DNA of 64,000 bases. Source: Magnolia sinica (taxonomy: Eukaryota > Streptophyta > Magnoliopsida > Magnoliales > Magnoliaceae). Below, piece by piece: positions 62,177 to 64,000 of the stretch (the stretch's first letter is position 1; each line of letters opens with the position of its first letter). The notes under the pieces are model-generated. The model saw nothing but the letters and a program-made list of their open reading frames with translations. It ran no database searches and was not told the origin of the DNA. The stretch lies in contig NC_080588.1 of assembly GCF_029962835.1 (NCBI RefSeq), forward strand, positions 67,066,501 through 67,130,500, written 5' to 3'. A program made the position numbers and the translations under genes.

Positions 62177-64000
62177 AACTGCTACTTACCCATTAGTGCT
62201 AGAGCTTTTGGTACGTTGGTCAGTTGTCTTTTATCTTTTGGTCATAGGCATGAGTAATGGGTTCATTCCTTGTTTGACAAGCACCCTTAATCATGTATTG
62301 ATAGACTATGCTATTGTATAGATTAAAATATAAATGATGGTACACTTACACGAGTGCATGCACGCATCTATCATGAATATTATACATTATTACATTTTTT
62401 GTTTTTCAAAGATAATGGTTACACATATGCATATCAAAAGTGATTGAACATTGATGATTGCACACGTAGCACAGTTAAATATGGCAAGCATGTGCATGGA
62501 TAAATATAATCTTCATCTACACCAAAGTTATAAAGCGTCATCAATGAGAGATGTGCCATGTGACCCTGCAGAGAGGCTGCCATCCACGTTCATTTGTTAG
62601 CTTGTTATAGAGCATGAACCCAAATTTGAATCATTTCCAAAGCTCGAGTGGATCACACTGTGAGAAACAGTGGGAATAGAGATGATCACCATTAAAACCT
62701 TCCCAGAGCCTCTGGTAATGTTTATTTGTCACCCAGCTTGTTCATAAGGTCACACAAACATGGAAAACGGGAAAACCCAGATATCACCATAATCAAAACT
62801 TCCCTAGTACTTGAGAAGTTTTTAATGGTAGGCATTCAATCTCCAATATTTACTATGGTATGGTCTACTTGAGCTTTACGTGTGTTTCAATTTTGAGCCT
62901 GTGTTTTGAAATAAAATGGCAAAATAGATGAACAAAATGAATATATGACAGAGTCACCATGCAATGGCGATGATGGATGACTCTCGAAAGAGGTGTGATC
63001 GATGGTCCAATGGTATGATATTCATGATCATTTGTCCATGGTTAGCATGCATGTGGGTATGGACAAACCATAGCCATGGTTGTCACATCTATTAGTGACA
63101 ACTTGACCATATTCCAAACAGCCCCTCTGGACATCCTAATATGGCGAAGCGTAGCCATGGATAGGTGATCCCAGACCGCTGATGTGATGGGCCACACCGT
63201 GGATGGTCTATCCGCCAAAATTCCCCAGGCTGGAAGATTCCAGCTGCCCTCTTTTTCATTGAAAGTGAAACATCTTTGTATTTCTTTCCTAAAGGTTGAT
63301 GTCCTGGTCGCATTTTACACGGCTAGGATGACCCAGCTCCCCTTGAGCGCAACTTGGGTGAGACCCTGACAGTAGGGCCCACCTCCATATATGCATTGCA
63401 TATCTAAACCGTTCATATGTTTTTGCAGCTTATTCTAGGATGTGATCCCAAAAAAGTTTATTGGCCATCTAACCTATTGATAAGGTCATTTTGAATGAAA
63501 AGAAAAAATAAAAATCAGCTTGATCTAATACTTTTGTGGCCCACAAAAGGTTTCCAATGGCCATTAGCTATTGTTTCATGTGGTGTGGTTCACCTGAAAT
63601 TGTTATCAGCTTCATTTTTTAGACTGTGAGTTAAAATAAGCCAAAAAAACAGATTAACAACGTGGATATACAATTCACATATTGAGGTGGGCCATTATGG
63701 CCAAGGTCTCATCTTCTTCCTGGGTTATGAGTCTCATTCAAGTCATTTTCGCTCTTTTTGCTGTTTTTTTTCTATTTAGAGATGGGTAGCGTAAAGCATA
63801 TTTGAAAGTTGTTCGATCCAACAACAATAATCTAGTGATACGATGTCCAATCAAATCATGCCATAGTAGAGAAGGATGGGAACAGACTAGGTGCAGCTCA
63901 TATCTCATCCAATCTGATGCAACCCTTACCATGGGGCCCACCTTGATGTATGTACTTTTCCAGCCATCTAGGCTCGCCCACGATGGGTGCGTAGAATCCA
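62177..64000. other. Intergenic with degraded MULE-like copies
   Basis: A family copy without clear termini spans about 62570-62960 ('gatcacactgtgagaaacagtggga', 'cacccagcttgttcataaggtca'), another about 63372-63695, and a left end starts at about 63888 and is cut by the window edge. No gene was recognised. Between them, 62960-63370 holds nothing I can name. Confidence 0.5.

Overview
The window is nuclear DNA of a flowering plant. It holds a 31-exon plant gene with GT-AG introns, a second, intronless plant-specific gene, and large gene-poor stretches packed with small transposon remnants. I lean towards a magnoliid-type genome, because I associate the abundant 'GTGGGCCCCACCATGATGTATGTG'-like repeats (described here only by position) with such genomes. 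That is recollection, not something shown by the sequence. No bacterial-style operons, CRISPR arrays or rRNA genes were seen.

Layout. Positions 1-21.8 kb have no gene I can support. They hold a hAT-type non-autonomous transposon (5008-5831, 8-bp target duplication), a PIF/Harbinger-type element (12814-13412), several copies of a roughly 470-525 bp inverted-repeat element (two with perfect 9-bp target duplications, which points to the Mutator/MULE superfamily), and a tRNA-derived SINE nested in one of them. Positions 21910-46651 (+) are an alpha-glucan, water dikinase gene of the GWD2 type. Joining 31 exons gives an uninterrupted 1305-residue protein with the starch-phosphorylating catalytic histidine (His912) and an ATP-binding C-terminus. 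Its introns carry at least four RTE-type LINE insertions (one of 2.0 kb with a perfect 16-bp target duplication), several MITEs, microsatellites and a tandem repeat.

Positions 46.7-55.4 kb are again intergenic: a SINE with target duplications, more MULE-like elements, and a second hAT-type element (53988-54588). Positions 56108-57019 (+) are an intronless gene for a 303-residue membrane-anchored zein-binding (GTD-binding, DUF593) protein, with upstream ORFs in its probable leader. Positions 57-64 kb are intergenic, with a perfect 189-bp tandem duplication at 61192-61569, another SINE and more MULE-like fragments.

The two genes have no obvious joint function. GWD2 phosphorylates alpha-glucans. 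DUF593 proteins anchor or receive myosin-driven organelles, or organise ER protein bodies. I did not find a convincing undescribed biological system. The most informative signals are the structure of the MULE-like repeat family, the repeated LINE insertion into one gene (one right beside a splice acceptor), and the perfect recent duplication.
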